Positions 40,906 through 50,356 of a stretch of 64,000 nucleotides of DNA are shown here, one piece after another (the stretch's first letter is position 1; every line of letters begins with the position of its first letter). The notes beneath the pieces are model-generated. The model was not told the origin of the DNA. It did no database searches and saw only the letters and a list, made by a program, of their open reading frames with translations. Position numbers and translations under genes: made by a program. The DNA is from Mesorhizobium mediterraneum (lineage in GTDB: Bacteria; Pseudomonadota; Alphaproteobacteria; Rhizobiales; Rhizobiaceae): NCBI RefSeq assembly GCF_002284565.1, contig NZ_NPKI01000037.1:124001-188000 (forward strand). Direction: 5' to 3'.

Positions 40906-43649
40906 GCCAAATCATCCAGATCGGGGCCGCCCACATTTTGGTCATCGCCGTTGGGGTCGTCCACGGCGGGCAATTCCGTCGGCACCGGCATTCTGATGGT
41001 GAAAACCGCACCCGAGCGGTCGGTCCTGCTGGCCGCCGAAATTGTCCCGCCCATCGCTTCGATGAAGCCGCGGCAGATCGACAGCCCGAGCCCGGTGCCG
41101 GCACGGACCTGATCGCCCTTGCGCACCCGGTAGAATGTGTCGAAAACGCGTTGCAGATCGGCCGGCGGAATGCCCGGCCCCTCGTCCATGATCTGCAGGA
41201 TGACGAAGCCATTGTCGAGCCAGCCCTGCAAGCGGATCGTCGAACCAGGCGGCGCATATTTTGCGGCATTGTCGAGGAGGTTGAACAGCACCTGCTCGAA
41301 CAGGACGGGGTCAAGCCTCAGCATCGGCAGGTCAGCGGGAATGTCTATGTCGGTCTTGTGTTCGCCGATGATTTTCCTGGCTCGGTACAGCGCGGAGCCG
41401 ACAATATCGCCGACATAGTGGAACGCGTAGTTCGGCTCCATCGCTCCGGATTCGATCTTGGTCATGTCGAGCAGATTGGCGATGAAGCGGTTTAGCCTTT
41501 CCGATTCGTCGAGCACGGTCGAAAGCAGGTCCGCACGGTCCTGTTCGGGAAGTGCCGGCGCGAATTCCCTTAGCGTGCCGGCCGCGCCCATGATGGCGGC
41601 AAGCGGTGTTTTCAAATCATGGGAAATGGAGGTGAGCAGCGCAGAGCGCAGCCTGTCCGCCTCGGCGGCGAGCTTGGCCCGGTCGACGTCGGCGACAAGC
41701 TGGATGCGCTCGATGGCGACCGCCGCCTGGTCGGCGAGCGCATCGAGCAGGCGCTGCTGCTCGGGCGTCAGCAGCGGGCCTTGCTTGTCGTTGTCGAGGC
41801 CGACGACACCGACGGCGGTGCGCCCCGTCCGCAGCGGGAGATAGAGGCGTTTTGCCCCTGGCAGCGTGTCGGCGCCGCGTCCCGCGGCGCGGTTGTGTTC
41901 CCAGGCCCAACGGGCGGCCGCGATGTCGGCCTCGGCCAGCGTGTCGTCGGGCGGATAGCCGGCCTTGACGGTGATCGAGCCGTTTTCGGGCAGAAGCAGC
42001 ACGACCCGCAGCTTCAGCATGGAGGCGATCTGGAAGGCAGTCGCCCAAAGCACGTCATCGAGCGTGGCAGTTCCCGCTAACTTCTTTGAGAACAGATAAA
42101 GGTCCTCGGTGGTGCGAGCGCGAGACTGTGCCGCCACGGCCTGGCGCTGCACTCGTGCCGTCAAATTGCTGGCGATGATCGCGACGCAGAAGAGGAAGCC
42201 GAGCGCGACGACACTTTCCGTGTCGCTGATGTTGAAGGTGTAAAGCGGGTCGAGAAAGAAGAAATTGAAGGCCAAGGTGCTGAGAACAGAAGCGAATATC
42301 GCAGGCCACAGACCCGCGGTGACCGCAGATACCAGCACCGCCATGAGGAAGACTAGGGCGATGTTTCGCACGTCGAGCACACGCGACAAGAGCAGCCCGA
42401 AAAGTAGCCCCGCGACGACGTAGCCGGTAACGATCAAATAGGGCTTGATGTCGAAACGCGCCGGGTGGGCCGGGGTGATACCGCGCGACGGCTGCGCTTG
42501 TGCCTGGACGTCGCCGGAGACGACATGGACACTGATCTTTCCCGCGTCGCGTATCAAATCATAGGTGACGGCGCCGTCAAACAATTGCCGCCAGCGCGGC
42601 TTGCGCGGCTTGCCAGTGATGATGTGGGTGACGTTGTTCGCGGCCGCGTAGCGCAGAATGTCGGCGGCGACGTCCTGGCCGGGTATGGTGACGGCAGCGC
42701 CGCCCAATTGTTCGGCAAGGCGAAGCGTCGATGCTAGCCTGTCGCGATCCTGCTCGGACAGGCCCGTCGAACGCGGCGTCTCGACGTAGAGCGCGAGCCA
42801 TGGTGCGCGCAGCCGCTCGGCCTGGCGGCGAGCATAGCGCACAAGGGACGCGCTGCGCGGATCCTCGTCGACCCAGACCAGGACACGTTCGCTGGCCGCC
42901 CAGGGCCCCGGTATCGCGTGGGCCTGCATGTGGATCAGCAACTGCTCGTCGACGCGCTGGGCGGTGCGGCGGAGCGCCAGTTCCCGAAGCGCCGTCAGAT
43001 TGCCCGGCGAGAAATAGTTCTCGATGGCGCGCTGGGCGGTGCTGGGGATATAGACCTTGCCTTCCTCGAGCCGCTTGATCAGGTCGTCGGGAGTGAGATC
43101 GATGATCTCGATGTCGTCAGCCTGGTCTATGATAGAGTCTGGGACCGTCTCGCGTACCCTGACGCGGGTGATCTGCGCCACGACATCGTTCAGGCTTTCG
43201 ACATGCTGGATGTTGAGCGTCGTATAGACGTCGATGCCGTGCGTCAGGATTTCCTGAACGTCGAGATAGCGCTTGGGATGGCGGCTGCCCTGCGCGTTGG
43301 TATGGGCAAGCTCATCGACGAGGACCAGCGCTGGACGCCGGGCAAGGATGGCATCGAGGTCCATCTCCTCGAGGATGCGCCCCTTGTAGTCGACCTGACG
43401 ACGGGGAATCAGCTCATAGCCGTCGACCAGCGCCTGGGTTTCTTTGCGGCCGTGCGTTTCGACGACGCCGATCACCACGTCGACCCCGTCGGCCAATCTT
43501 GCACGGCCCGACATCAGCATTTCATAGGTCTTGCCGACACCGGGCGCTGCGCCCAGGAATATTCGCAGGCGACCGCGCGCCTCCCGCTCCGCATGATCAA
43601 GCAGCGCGTCGGGTGAGGGTCTGGTTTCGTTGCGGCTGTCGTCCGGCAT
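40902..43649 (-). CDS. kdpD: Potassium sensor histidine kinase KdpD
   Basis: A 915-residue sensor. The N-terminal KdpD domain (1-230) has the Walker-like GAAPGVGKTYEML, and a universal-stress-type domain follows (about 250-370). Four transmembrane helices lie at about residues 400-490 with a short periplasmic exposure (DUF4118). A GAF domain comes next, then HisKA with SISHDLKTPLAAIMG and HATPase with GTGLGLSI. All regulatory parts are intact. It starts 52 bases after the kdpC stop, and a strong hairpin sits in that gap. Confidence 0.95.
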   Translation of the reverse strand: MPDDSRNETRPSPDALLDHAEREARGRLRIFLGAAPGVGKTYEMLMSGRARLADGVDVVIGVVETHGRKETQALVDGYELIPRRQVDYKGRILEEMDLDAILARRPALVLVDELAHTNAQGSRHPKRYLDVQEILTHGIDVYTTLNIQHVESLNDVVAQITRVRVRETVPDSIIDQADDIEIIDLTPDDLIKRLEEGKVYIPSTAQRAIENYFSPGNLTALRELALRRTAQRVDEQLLIHMQAHAIPGPWAASERVLVWVDEDPRSASLVRYARRQAERLRAPWLALYVETPRSTGLSEQDRDRLASTLRLAEQLGGAAVTIPGQDVAADILRYAAANNVTHIITGKPRKPRWRQLFDGAVTYDLIRDAGKISVHVVSGDVQAQAQPSRGITPAHPARFDIKPYLIVTGYVVAGLLFGLLLSRVLDVRNIALVFLMAVLVSAVTAGLWPAIFASVLSTLAFNFFFLDPLYTFNISDTESVVALGFLFCVAIIASNLTARVQRQAVAAQSRARTTEDLYLFSKKLAGTATLDDVLWATAFQIASMLKLRVVLLLPENGSITVKAGYPPDDTLAEADIAAARWAWEHNRAAGRGADTLPGAKRLYLPLRTGRTAVGVVGLDNDKQGPLLTPEQQRLLDALADQAAVAIERIQLVADVDRAKLAAEADRLRSALLTSISHDLKTPLAAIMGAAGTLREFAPALPEQDRADLLSTVLDESERLNRFIANLLDMTKIESGAMEPNYAFHYVGDIVGSALYRARKIIGEHKTDIDIPADLPMLRLDPVLFEQVLFNLLDNAAKYAPPGSTIRLQGWLDNGFVILQIMDEGPGIPPADLQRVFDTFYRVRKGDQVRAGTGLGLSICRGFIEAMGGTISAASRTDRSGAVFTIRMPVPTELPAVDDPNGDDQNVGGPDLDDLA

Positions 43650-43660
43650 CAGAATCGATC

Positions 43661-43705
43661 ATGAATGGCGCCGGGGATGGTGTCGATCCCCGGCCCACCA
43701 TTCAT
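43661..43705 (-). promoter_or_regulatory. Intercistronic stem-loop between kdpC and kdpD
   Basis: On the message strand ATGAATGG pairs with CCATTCAT, and CCGGGGA pairs with TCCCCGG, around a nine-base loop. This gives about 15 base pairs with a small internal bulge. The structure covers the kdpC stop codon and ends 12 bases before the kdpD start. No U-tract follows. Confidence 0.7.
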
Positions 43706-44271
43706 TGCTTGGTGGCCTCGTCCAGTGCCAGATTGAGCGTCAGCACATTGACCACCGGCTCTCCCATGAAACCGAGCTCGCGGTTCTCGACATGGCTGTC
43801 GACGAGGGATTTGATCCCGGCTTCATCCATCCCCCTGGCCTTGGCTACCCTGGCGACCTGGAAATAGGCGGCTTCTGGGCTGATATGCGGATCGAGGCCG
43901 CTGCCTGAAGTCGTGATCAGATCCATCGGTACCGGCTGGTCCGGATTTTCTGCCTTCAGCCTGTCGGCGTCGCCCTTGATGCGGTCGATCAGCTTGGGAT
44001 TGGTCGGACCGAGATTCGAACCGCTCGAAGCGCTGGCATTGTAGCCGTCGCCGGCGGCCGATAGGCGACCGTGGAAATAGCGGTCGCTGGCAAAAGCCTG
44101 GCCGATCAGTTCGGAACCGATGACCTTGCCGTCTTTCTCTATCAGACTGCCATTGGCCTGGCGCGGGAACACAGCTTGAGCAATGCCGGTCATGCCGATC
44201 GGATAGACCAGGCCGGTTAGCACGGTGAAGAAGACAATCATGACGATCGCGGGTCTGATTTGCTTGAGCAT
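43702..44271 (-). CDS. kdpC: Potassium-transporting ATPase KdpC subunit
   Basis: A 189-residue subunit with one N-terminal membrane helix (about residues 8-30) and a periplasmic domain. Conserved stretches are FPRQANGSLI, GSELIGQAFASDRYFHGRLSAAG (in part: FHGRLSAAG), DLITTSGSGLDPHISPEAA and VNVLTLNLAL. KdpC stabilises the KdpA-KdpB complex and raises ATP affinity. It follows kdpB by 12 bases. Confidence 0.95.
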   Translation of the reverse strand: MLKQIRPAIVMIVFFTVLTGLVYPIGMTGIAQAVFPRQANGSLIEKDGKVIGSELIGQAFASDRYFHGRLSAAGDGYNASASSGSNLGPTNPKLIDRIKGDADRLKAENPDQPVPMDLITTSGSGLDPHISPEAAYFQVARVAKARGMDEAGIKSLVDSHVENRELGFMGEPVVNVLTLNLALDEATKQ

Positions 44272-44283
44272 GGACGTAATTCC

Positions 44284-46377
44284 TTATGCGAGGCCAAGCG
44301 CGGTGATGGCCATGTCGATCGCCTTGATGCCGACGAACGGGACGATGATGCCGCCGAGGCCGTAGACAAGAAGGTTGCGGCTGAGCAGCGCGCCGGCGCC
44401 GATCGCGCGATATTTGACGCCTCTCAGCGATAGCGGGATCAGCGCGATGATGATCAGCGCGTTGAAGATGATGGCCGAGAGAATGGCGCTCTGCGGCGTT
44501 GCCAGATGCATGATGTTGAGCGCCTGTAGCGGGCCTGATGTCTGCCCCGGCGCGACGTAGAAGACGGCGAATATGGCCGGGATGATGGCAAAATACTTGG
44601 CCACATCATTGGCGATGGAGAAGGTGGTCAGCGATCCGCGCGTCATTAGCAGCGCCTTGCCGATTTCCACGATCTCGATCAGCTTGGTCGGATCGCTGTC
44701 GAGATCGACCATGTTGCCGGCTTCGCGTGCGGCGACCGTGCCGGTGTTCATGGCGACGCCGACATCGGCCTGCGCAAGGGCGGGCGCATCATTGGTGCCG
44801 TCGCCGCACATGGCGACCAACTTGCCCTTAGCCTGTTCGTCGCGGATCAGCTTCAGCTTGTCCTCGGGCGTCGCCTGGGCAAGGAAGTCGTCGACGCCGG
44901 CTTCCGCCGCGATCGCCGCCGCCGTCATCGGATTGTCGCCGGTGATCATCACCGTGCGGATGCCCATCTTGCGCAGCTCGGCGAACCGTTCCCTGATGCC
45001 GCCCTTGACGATGTCCTTGAGATGGACGACGCCGAGCAGGCGGCCGTCGCGCTCGACCGCCAGCGGCGTGCCGCCGGATTTGGCGATGTCGTCGGCGATT
45101 GCCTGCAGGTCGCGGACGGTGTCGCTGCTGGGGCGCGTGGCATGGGTGGCGACGGTCGACTGATTGACATGGGCGAGCACGGAATCGACCGCGCCCTTGC
45201 GAACCGATGAACCATCGATGTCGACGCCGCTCATGCGGGTTTGTGCGGTGAAGGGCACGAAAGTGGCATGCAGTGTTGCCATGTCGCGGGCGCGGATGGC
45301 GTATTTCTCCTTGGCCAGCACGACGATGGAGCGGCCTTCCGGCGTCTCGTCAGCGAGCGAAGCGAGCTGCGCCGCGTCGGCCAATTCCTGCTCGGTGACG
45401 CCTTTGACCGGACGAAATTCCGTCGCCTGGCGATTGCCGAGTGTGATCGTGCCGGTCTTGTCGAGCAGCAGTGTGTCGATATCGCCCGCCGCCTCGACGG
45501 CGCGGCCCGACATGGCCAATACATTGAACCGCACCAGGCGATCCATTCCGGCGATGCCGATCGCCGAAAGCAGCGCGCCGATCGTCGTCGGGATCAAGGT
45601 CACGAACAGGGCGACGAGCACGGTCACCGAGATGTAGCCGCCCGAATAGGAGGCGAAACTCGGGATCGTCGCCGCCGCCAGCACGAAGATCAGCGTCATG
45701 CCGACGAGCAGGATGTTGAGCGCGATCTCGTTGGGCGTCTTCTGGCGCTCGGCGCCTTCGACGAGCGAGATCATGCGATCAAGGAACGTATGGCCGGAGG
45801 CCGCGGTGATGCGCACGCGGATCCAGTCGGACAACACCTGAGTGCCGCCGGTCACCGCGGAACGGTCGCCGCCGGATTCTCGAATGACCGGGGCGGATTC
45901 GCCGGTGATCGCCGCCTCGTTGACCGAAGCGACGCCTTCGATCACCTCGCCGTCCGACGGAATGATGTCTCCGGCCTCGACGAACACCGCGTCGCCGACC
46001 TTCAGGCTGGTGCCGGGCACCAGCTTGAATTTGGTGCGGTCGTCGCCGGTCAACAGCTTGGCCTGAGTCTCGGTGCGCGCCTTGCGCAGCGAATCGGCCT
46101 GCGCCTTGCCTCGGCCTTCGGCGACCGCTTCGGCGAAGTTGGCGAAAAGCACGGTGAACCACAGCCAGATGATGATCTGCAGGGAGAAGCCGAGATCGCC
46201 GCCGCCGGTGACGAGATCCTTGACGAACAGGACTGACGTGAGCGCCGAGACGACAGCGACGACGAACATCACCGGGTTCCGCATCAAGGTGCGCGGGTTC
46301 AGCTTCCTGAAGGCGCCGCCGATGGCGGGCAACAGGATACGAGCATCCATGATAACAGCGGATTTGGACTGGCTCAT
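44284..46377 (-). CDS. kdpB: Potassium-transporting P-type ATPase KdpB subunit
   Basis: A 697-residue P-type ATPase. TGESAPVIRES is the actuator loop, the phosphorylated Asp lies in LLLDKTGTITLGNR, MITGDNPMTA and MCGDGTNDAPALAQADVGVAMN are the P-domain hinge motifs (in parts). Seven hydrophobic segments flank these. It powers high-affinity potassium uptake through KdpA. The frame opens farther upstream at 46602, but the ATG at 46377 overlaps the stop of the small upstream gene by four bases and begins the conserved N-terminus. Confidence 0.97.
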   Translation of the reverse strand: MSQSKSAVIMDARILLPAIGGAFRKLNPRTLMRNPVMFVVAVVSALTSVLFVKDLVTGGGDLGFSLQIIIWLWFTVLFANFAEAVAEGRGKAQADSLRKARTETQAKLLTGDDRTKFKLVPGTSLKVGDAVFVEAGDIIPSDGEVIEGVASVNEAAITGESAPVIRESGGDRSAVTGGTQVLSDWIRVRITAASGHTFLDRMISLVEGAERQKTPNEIALNILLVGMTLIFVLAAATIPSFASYSGGYISVTVLVALFVTLIPTTIGALLSAIGIAGMDRLVRFNVLAMSGRAVEAAGDIDTLLLDKTGTITLGNRQATEFRPVKGVTEQELADAAQLASLADETPEGRSIVVLAKEKYAIRARDMATLHATFVPFTAQTRMSGVDIDGSSVRKGAVDSVLAHVNQSTVATHATRPSSDTVRDLQAIADDIAKSGGTPLAVERDGRLLGVVHLKDIVKGGIRERFAELRKMGIRTVMITGDNPMTAAAIAAEAGVDDFLAQATPEDKLKLIRDEQAKGKLVAMCGDGTNDAPALAQADVGVAMNTGTVAAREAGNMVDLDSDPTKLIEIVEIGKALLMTRGSLTTFSIANDVAKYFAIIPAIFAVFYVAPGQTSGPLQALNIMHLATPQSAILSAIIFNALIIIALIPLSLRGVKYRAIGAGALLSRNLLVYGLGGIIVPFVGIKAIDMAITALGLA

Positions 46378-46589
46378 TTGGTGGCTCCAGTGTCGAAGTT
46401 GTTGGATGGCACCGACCGATCGGATGCCGAAAGCAGATGCGGAAGCCCGTAAGCCAGCAACCAGATCACGATCATGACTGCCGCGATGCCAAGGAAGGTG
46501 GACATGGTCGGGAAAGGAGGAGGGGTTGCCTCCCCCTTCCGATCGGCGCGATGCCGGATCTTGCGACGAATAGTTTCGAACCAGGACAT
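46374..46589 (-). CDS. Small single-pass membrane protein between kdpA and kdpB
   Basis: A 71-residue frame with a basic N-terminus (RRKIRHRADRKG), one membrane helix at about residues 30-52 (FLGIAAVMIVIWLLAYGL) and a short polar tail. The stop overlaps the kdpB ATG by four bases (ATGA), a sign of translational coupling and of a real gene. The classical kdpFABC operon has no such gene at this place. It may be an accessory subunit or a regulator of complex assembly; function is unknown. Confidence 0.65.
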   Translation of the reverse strand: MSWFETIRRKIRHRADRKGEATPPPFPTMSTFLGIAAVMIVIWLLAYGLPHLLSASDRSVPSNNFDTGATK

Positions 46590-46626
46590 GACATTGATCC
46601 AAGGTGGGGATCCAGGTGGGGCGGTT

Positions 46627-48330
46627 TCAGAATGTCTGCCCGTGGATGCCAGCCAGGTGCTCGACGATCGGTCCGACCGCCAGCGCCGGGAAAAACGTGA
46701 GGCCGCCGACGATCAGGATGACGCCGACCAGCAGCCCGACGAATAGCGGCCCGTCGGTCGGGAAGGTGCCGGCTGAGGCAGGGGCCGTCTTCTTGGCGAC
46801 CAGCGAACCGGCGATTGCCAGAGCCGGGATGATGACCAGGAAGCGGCCCATCAGCATGCCGATGCCGAGCGTGATGTTGTACCAAGGGGTGTTGCCGGTC
46901 AGGCCGCCAAAGGCCGAGCCGTTGTTGGCGGCAGCCGAGGTGTAGGCATAGAGGACCTCGGAGAAACCGTGCGGGCCGGCATTGGCGATGGAAGCGACGC
47001 CTGTCGGCAGCACCACCGCAATGGCGGTGAAGATCAGCATCGCCAGCGGCAGGCAGAGAATGGCCAGCATTGCCATCTTGATCTCCTTGGCCTCGATTTT
47101 CTTGCCGAGATATTCGGGCGTGCGTCCGACCATCAGCCCGGCAACGAAGACAGCGATCACGATGTACATCAGGATGCCGTAGAGACCGGCGCCGACGCCG
47201 CCGACAATGACCTCGCCGAGTTGCATGTTGATGATCGGGATCATGCCGCCAAGCGCGGTGAAGCTGTCATGCATGGCGTTAACGGCGCCGCAGGACGCGG
47301 CCGTGGTGATGACCGCAAACAGCGCCGATAAAGCGATGCCGAAACGTGTTTCCTTGCCTTCCATGTTGCCGCCGTCGATACCGAGCGCATGCACCAGCGG
47401 ATTGCCTGCGGCTTCCGCCCAGTAGCAGACGGCGACGCCAGCGATGAACAGGACGCCCATCGCGGTCAAGATCGCCCAGCCCTGGCGCTGGTTGCCGACC
47501 ATGCGGCCGAAGACGTTGGTCAGCGCCGCGCCGATGGCGAAGATCGTCACCATCTGGATCAGGTTCGAGATCGCATCGGGATTTTCGAAGGGATGCGCGG
47601 CATTGGCGTTGAAGAAGCCGCCGCCATTGGTGCCGAGCATCTTGATGGCGATCTGTGAGGCGACAGGCCCGACTGCGATCGTTTGCTGCGCGCCTTCCAG
47701 CGTCGTTGCGTTGACATAGGCGCCGAGCGTCTGCGGCATGCCGAGATAGACATAGATCAGCGTCAGCACGATGCAGAGCGGCAACAGCAGGTAAAGGGTG
47801 GACCGGGTCATATCGACCCAGAAATTGCCGATCGATTTGCCGGAAGCCTTGGCGAAGCCGCGGATCAGCGCGATCGCGATGGCGATACCGGTCGCCGCTG
47901 ACAGGAAATTCTGCACGGTGAGGCCGGCCATCTGCACGAGATAGGACATCGTGCTTTCGCCGCCGTAGTTCTGCCAGTTGGTATTGGTCATGAAGCTGGC
48001 GGCGGTGTTGAAGGCGAGCCCGGGTTCGACGGCGGTCATGCCAGCCGGGTTATAGGGCAGGCTGCCCTGCAGCCGTTGCAGGAAGTAAAGCACCAGGAAG
48101 CCGGCCAGGTTGAAGAACAGCAGGGCCGCCGCATAGGAGGTCCAGTGCTGCTCCTCGCGCTCGCTGGTTCCCGAGATGCGATAAAGGCTCCGTTCGAGCG
48201 GCCCCAAAATCGGCGACAGGAATGTGCGTTCGCCGCTGAAAACGCTATACATGTAGCCGCCGAGCGGCTTCACGAGCAAAATGACGATCCCGCAATAAAC
48301 GAGGATCTGTATCCATCCGTTGAGAGTCAT
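46627..48330 (-). CDS. kdpA: Potassium-transporting ATPase KdpA subunit
   Basis: A 567-residue channel-like subunit related to the potassium channel superfamily, with about ten membrane segments. Selectivity-filter-like segments appear four times: VEPGLAFNTAASFMTNTNW (in part), GTNGGGFFNANAAHPFENP, GAVNAMHDSFTALGG, and AAANNGSAFGGL. These are the four P-loops with the conserved Gly that line the potassium path. It starts 32 bases downstream of kdpF. Confidence 0.97.
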   Translation of the reverse strand: MTLNGWIQILVYCGIVILLVKPLGGYMYSVFSGERTFLSPILGPLERSLYRISGTSEREEQHWTSYAAALLFFNLAGFLVLYFLQRLQGSLPYNPAGMTAVEPGLAFNTAASFMTNTNWQNYGGESTMSYLVQMAGLTVQNFLSAATGIAIAIALIRGFAKASGKSIGNFWVDMTRSTLYLLLPLCIVLTLIYVYLGMPQTLGAYVNATTLEGAQQTIAVGPVASQIAIKMLGTNGGGFFNANAAHPFENPDAISNLIQMVTIFAIGAALTNVFGRMVGNQRQGWAILTAMGVLFIAGVAVCYWAEAAGNPLVHALGIDGGNMEGKETRFGIALSALFAVITTAASCGAVNAMHDSFTALGGMIPIINMQLGEVIVGGVGAGLYGILMYIVIAVFVAGLMVGRTPEYLGKKIEAKEIKMAMLAILCLPLAMLIFTAIAVVLPTGVASIANAGPHGFSEVLYAYTSAAANNGSAFGGLTGNTPWYNITLGIGMLMGRFLVIIPALAIAGSLVAKKTAPASAGTFPTDGPLFVGLLVGVILIVGGLTFFPALAVGPIVEHLAGIHGQTF

Positions 48331-48362
48331 TGAAATAGCTTTCCGTGCCTGGCCAGTTGCTG

Positions 48363-48452
48363 TCAGAAGCGTTCTGGCCGAACGAGGGCGTAGGTGAGAT
48401 AGGCGAGCAGGAACAAAGTCACGCCGCCACCGAGGATGTAGTCGAGAAGCAT
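48363..48452 (-). CDS. kdpF: KdpF, small stabilising subunit of the Kdp complex
   Basis: A 29-residue frame reading MLLDYILGGGVTLFLLAYLT and then YALVRPERF, the typical KdpF: one hydrophobic helix ending in a short basic tail with the conserved RPE(R/K)F. GGGAGG lies eight bases before the ATG. It is a lipid-like stabiliser of KdpABC. The gene is only 90 bases, so ordinary gene calling easily misses it. Confidence 0.93.
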   Translation of the reverse strand: MLLDYILGGGVTLFLLAYLTYALVRPERF

Positions 48453-48468
48453 GTTGCGATCCTCCCGC

Positions 48469-48549
48469 TTAAAGACTGTCGCAGGCTTTGATGTAGGCAA
48501 AAGAAAGGGCGAAGAACAAAACCCCTATCCCGAGAACGACGATGTCCAT
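48469..48549 (-). CDS. Membrane microprotein encoded upstream of kdpF
   Basis: A 26-residue frame, MDIVVLGIGVLFFALSFAYI followed by KACDSL. It has a single hydrophobic helix and a polar end with one Cys. AAGGA lies nine bases before the ATG, and the stop is 16 bases before the kdpF ATG with the kdpF ribosome site in between. It is not KdpF, which follows. Short hydrophobic frames with a similar ending (FALSFAY...C) appear before kdpF in other bacteria as I recall, which supports a real gene. Function is unknown. Confidence 0.65.
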   Translation of the reverse strand: MDIVVLGIGVLFFALSFAYIKACDSL

Positions 48550-48821
48550 CGTGCATGTTCCTTATTTTCGTTTGTTTTCGCGTCTCCTGCAGGCGGCAGG
48601 CCGAAATCATGCGGAAACGTCCCGCCACAACGGCAGAATGACCGAGATGTGTATTTCCGGTAGAATATGGCTCGAAACACCATAAAGGTTCGAGACGTGG
48701 CGAGCGGGAAAGAAATAAAAATCCTATAGGGATTTTGCTGTCGCGATCTCAACAGAGGCACGGCGTTTGAAAACAAGATGGCCCGGACAGGCCGTGCGCC
48801 GGCGCGAGACGCTGCTGAAAA
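48550..48821 (-). promoter_or_regulatory. kdp upstream regulatory region
   Basis: The region between the first kdp microgene and the downstream end of the glycosyl-membrane gene contains two inverted repeats. They are CTCGAA/TTCGAG (48671-48694) and the perfect AAAATCC-TATAG-GGATTTT (48718-48736). It is AT-richer than its surroundings. Either repeat could be the KdpE operator; I cannot decide which from one sequence. Confidence 0.45.
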
Positions 48822-50312
48822 TCAATGATCGCGCATGTAGATCACAGCATAGTCGTCCGTATATGCCCGCTTCCAGCCCAGCTCGTCGAAGAACGGAATG
48901 CGGCTGTCGTCCGCCGTCAGCAAGGCCCAGTCTATCGCATACTTATCGAGCTGGGCTTGGAGGACAGGCTTTCCGCCGCTGCGCCCCATTTGCTCATCTG
49001 CTTTCGCGAAGCCATTCAGAAAGAGCTGGTCTGTGCGGCCATCGATGAACGTCTTGATGCCATGGAAAATCAACGTGCCGCCGAAATCGTAGGAGTTCAG
49101 CAGATTGGCTGATAAATTGCGGGTCTGGGCGAATGCGAGCGCATTCTTGGCCGAGGTCTTCTGGCTCGGCGCGACCGGATAGGTGGCAATGAAGGCCGCC
49201 GATGCCAAAACCAGCAAGACGGCAATTCCACCCCAGACTTGGCGGAACCGCCGCACGAAAAATTGTTCAAGCCCGTCGCGCTTTTCCTCCGCCCATTTCC
49301 GGGCCGAAAGTGCTGGATATTGCTGCGCAACCTCCACGGCGAGGACGATCGGGACAAGCAGAAAGAACAGGTAAATGAAACGTATGTGGGTGAGATAGAT
49401 ATGCAAGGTGAAGACAAGGAACAACGCCTTGGCCCAGCCGATCTGCAGTCTCGAAACCAGCAGCCCGAAAAAGACCGTTAGCAGGGCCATCTCCTGGAAA
49501 CCATGCTCAGAAGCGTTGAACGGCCGCCACTCCATGATGTAGGGAACCGCTTCATTGCCATGGGCCACCGTGAATGTGGCGAGTATGGCCTTGACGCCAT
49601 AGGGATTGAGCAGGCTGACCAGCGGACATAGCAGCCCGAAGGCGACCCATTTGGCAAGGAGCGCGGGGTTGGACAGGCGTATGCGCATGAGGAGATCGAG
49701 GCCGGCAAAAGCCGCGATGACGAAGCCGAAGGTGAACGTCGCGTGGAGGTTGGCCCACAGGCAAAGCAGCGGCAGCAGCCATAGAGGCGGGGCCTGCTCG
49801 TTGCGCGCGGCGTCGAAAAGATACGCGGTCCAGACGACGATGATGGGCAAGGTGAAGATGTGCGGCCGCGCGATATAGACGGGGTCGATCAGGAGCGCCA
49901 GAACGATCGTTAGTCCCGCCGCCAGTGTCGGCTTCAGCCAGACGCTGAGATGCCACGACATCAAGAAGACCGTCAGGACGACCATGGCGATCGTCAGCAG
50001 CGCCACACCGCTCCAGTCAGCTGCGTCATAGGCAAGCGCTAGAAGAACCTGCCCGAGCCATTCCTTGGCGATCCATGGATGGCCGGCAAAGGTGTAGGAA
50101 TAGGTATCGATCGTCGGGAATGCGCGGCTTGCCAGGATATCCTGCCCGACCTTGATATGCCACCAACTGTCGGGGTCCTGGAGCAACGAAGCGGCGAGGG
50201 CAAGGAGCGCAGCCGCCATGACACCCGCGGCGACCAGGCAAAACACCAGCCTTGCGCGCCGGGCGTCGTCTATCAACGGCGGTGCTTCACGGGAAGCCTG
50301 TATCTGGAGCAT
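48822..50312 (-). CDS. Polytopic membrane protein, GT-C-like
   Basis: A 496-residue protein with about ten membrane helices between residues 20 and 390 and a soluble C-terminal domain (GGTLIFHGIKTFIDGRTD). The early loop DPDSWWHIKVGQDILASR, with Asp just after the first helix, resembles the catalytic-loop position of GT-C glycosyltransferases that use polyprenyl-linked sugars. No exact family is recognised. It follows the methyltransferase and GT2 genes on the same strand, so it could take the lipid-linked sugar made by the GT2 protein, which is inference. Confidence 0.65.
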   Translation of the reverse strand: MLQIQASREAPPLIDDARRARLVFCLVAAGVMAAALLALAASLLQDPDSWWHIKVGQDILASRAFPTIDTYSYTFAGHPWIAKEWLGQVLLALAYDAADWSGVALLTIAMVVLTVFLMSWHLSVWLKPTLAAGLTIVLALLIDPVYIARPHIFTLPIIVVWTAYLFDAARNEQAPPLWLLPLLCLWANLHATFTFGFVIAAFAGLDLLMRIRLSNPALLAKWVAFGLLCPLVSLLNPYGVKAILATFTVAHGNEAVPYIMEWRPFNASEHGFQEMALLTVFFGLLVSRLQIGWAKALFLVFTLHIYLTHIRFIYLFFLLVPIVLAVEVAQQYPALSARKWAEEKRDGLEQFFVRRFRQVWGGIAVLLVLASAAFIATYPVAPSQKTSAKNALAFAQTRNLSANLLNSYDFGGTLIFHGIKTFIDGRTDQLFLNGFAKADEQMGRSGGKPVLQAQLDKYAIDWALLTADDSRIPFFDELGWKRAYTDDYAVIYMRDH

Positions 50313-50356
50313 AGAATATCCCTGAGCTGCTTGCTGCCGAGCATCTTTATTGATGG

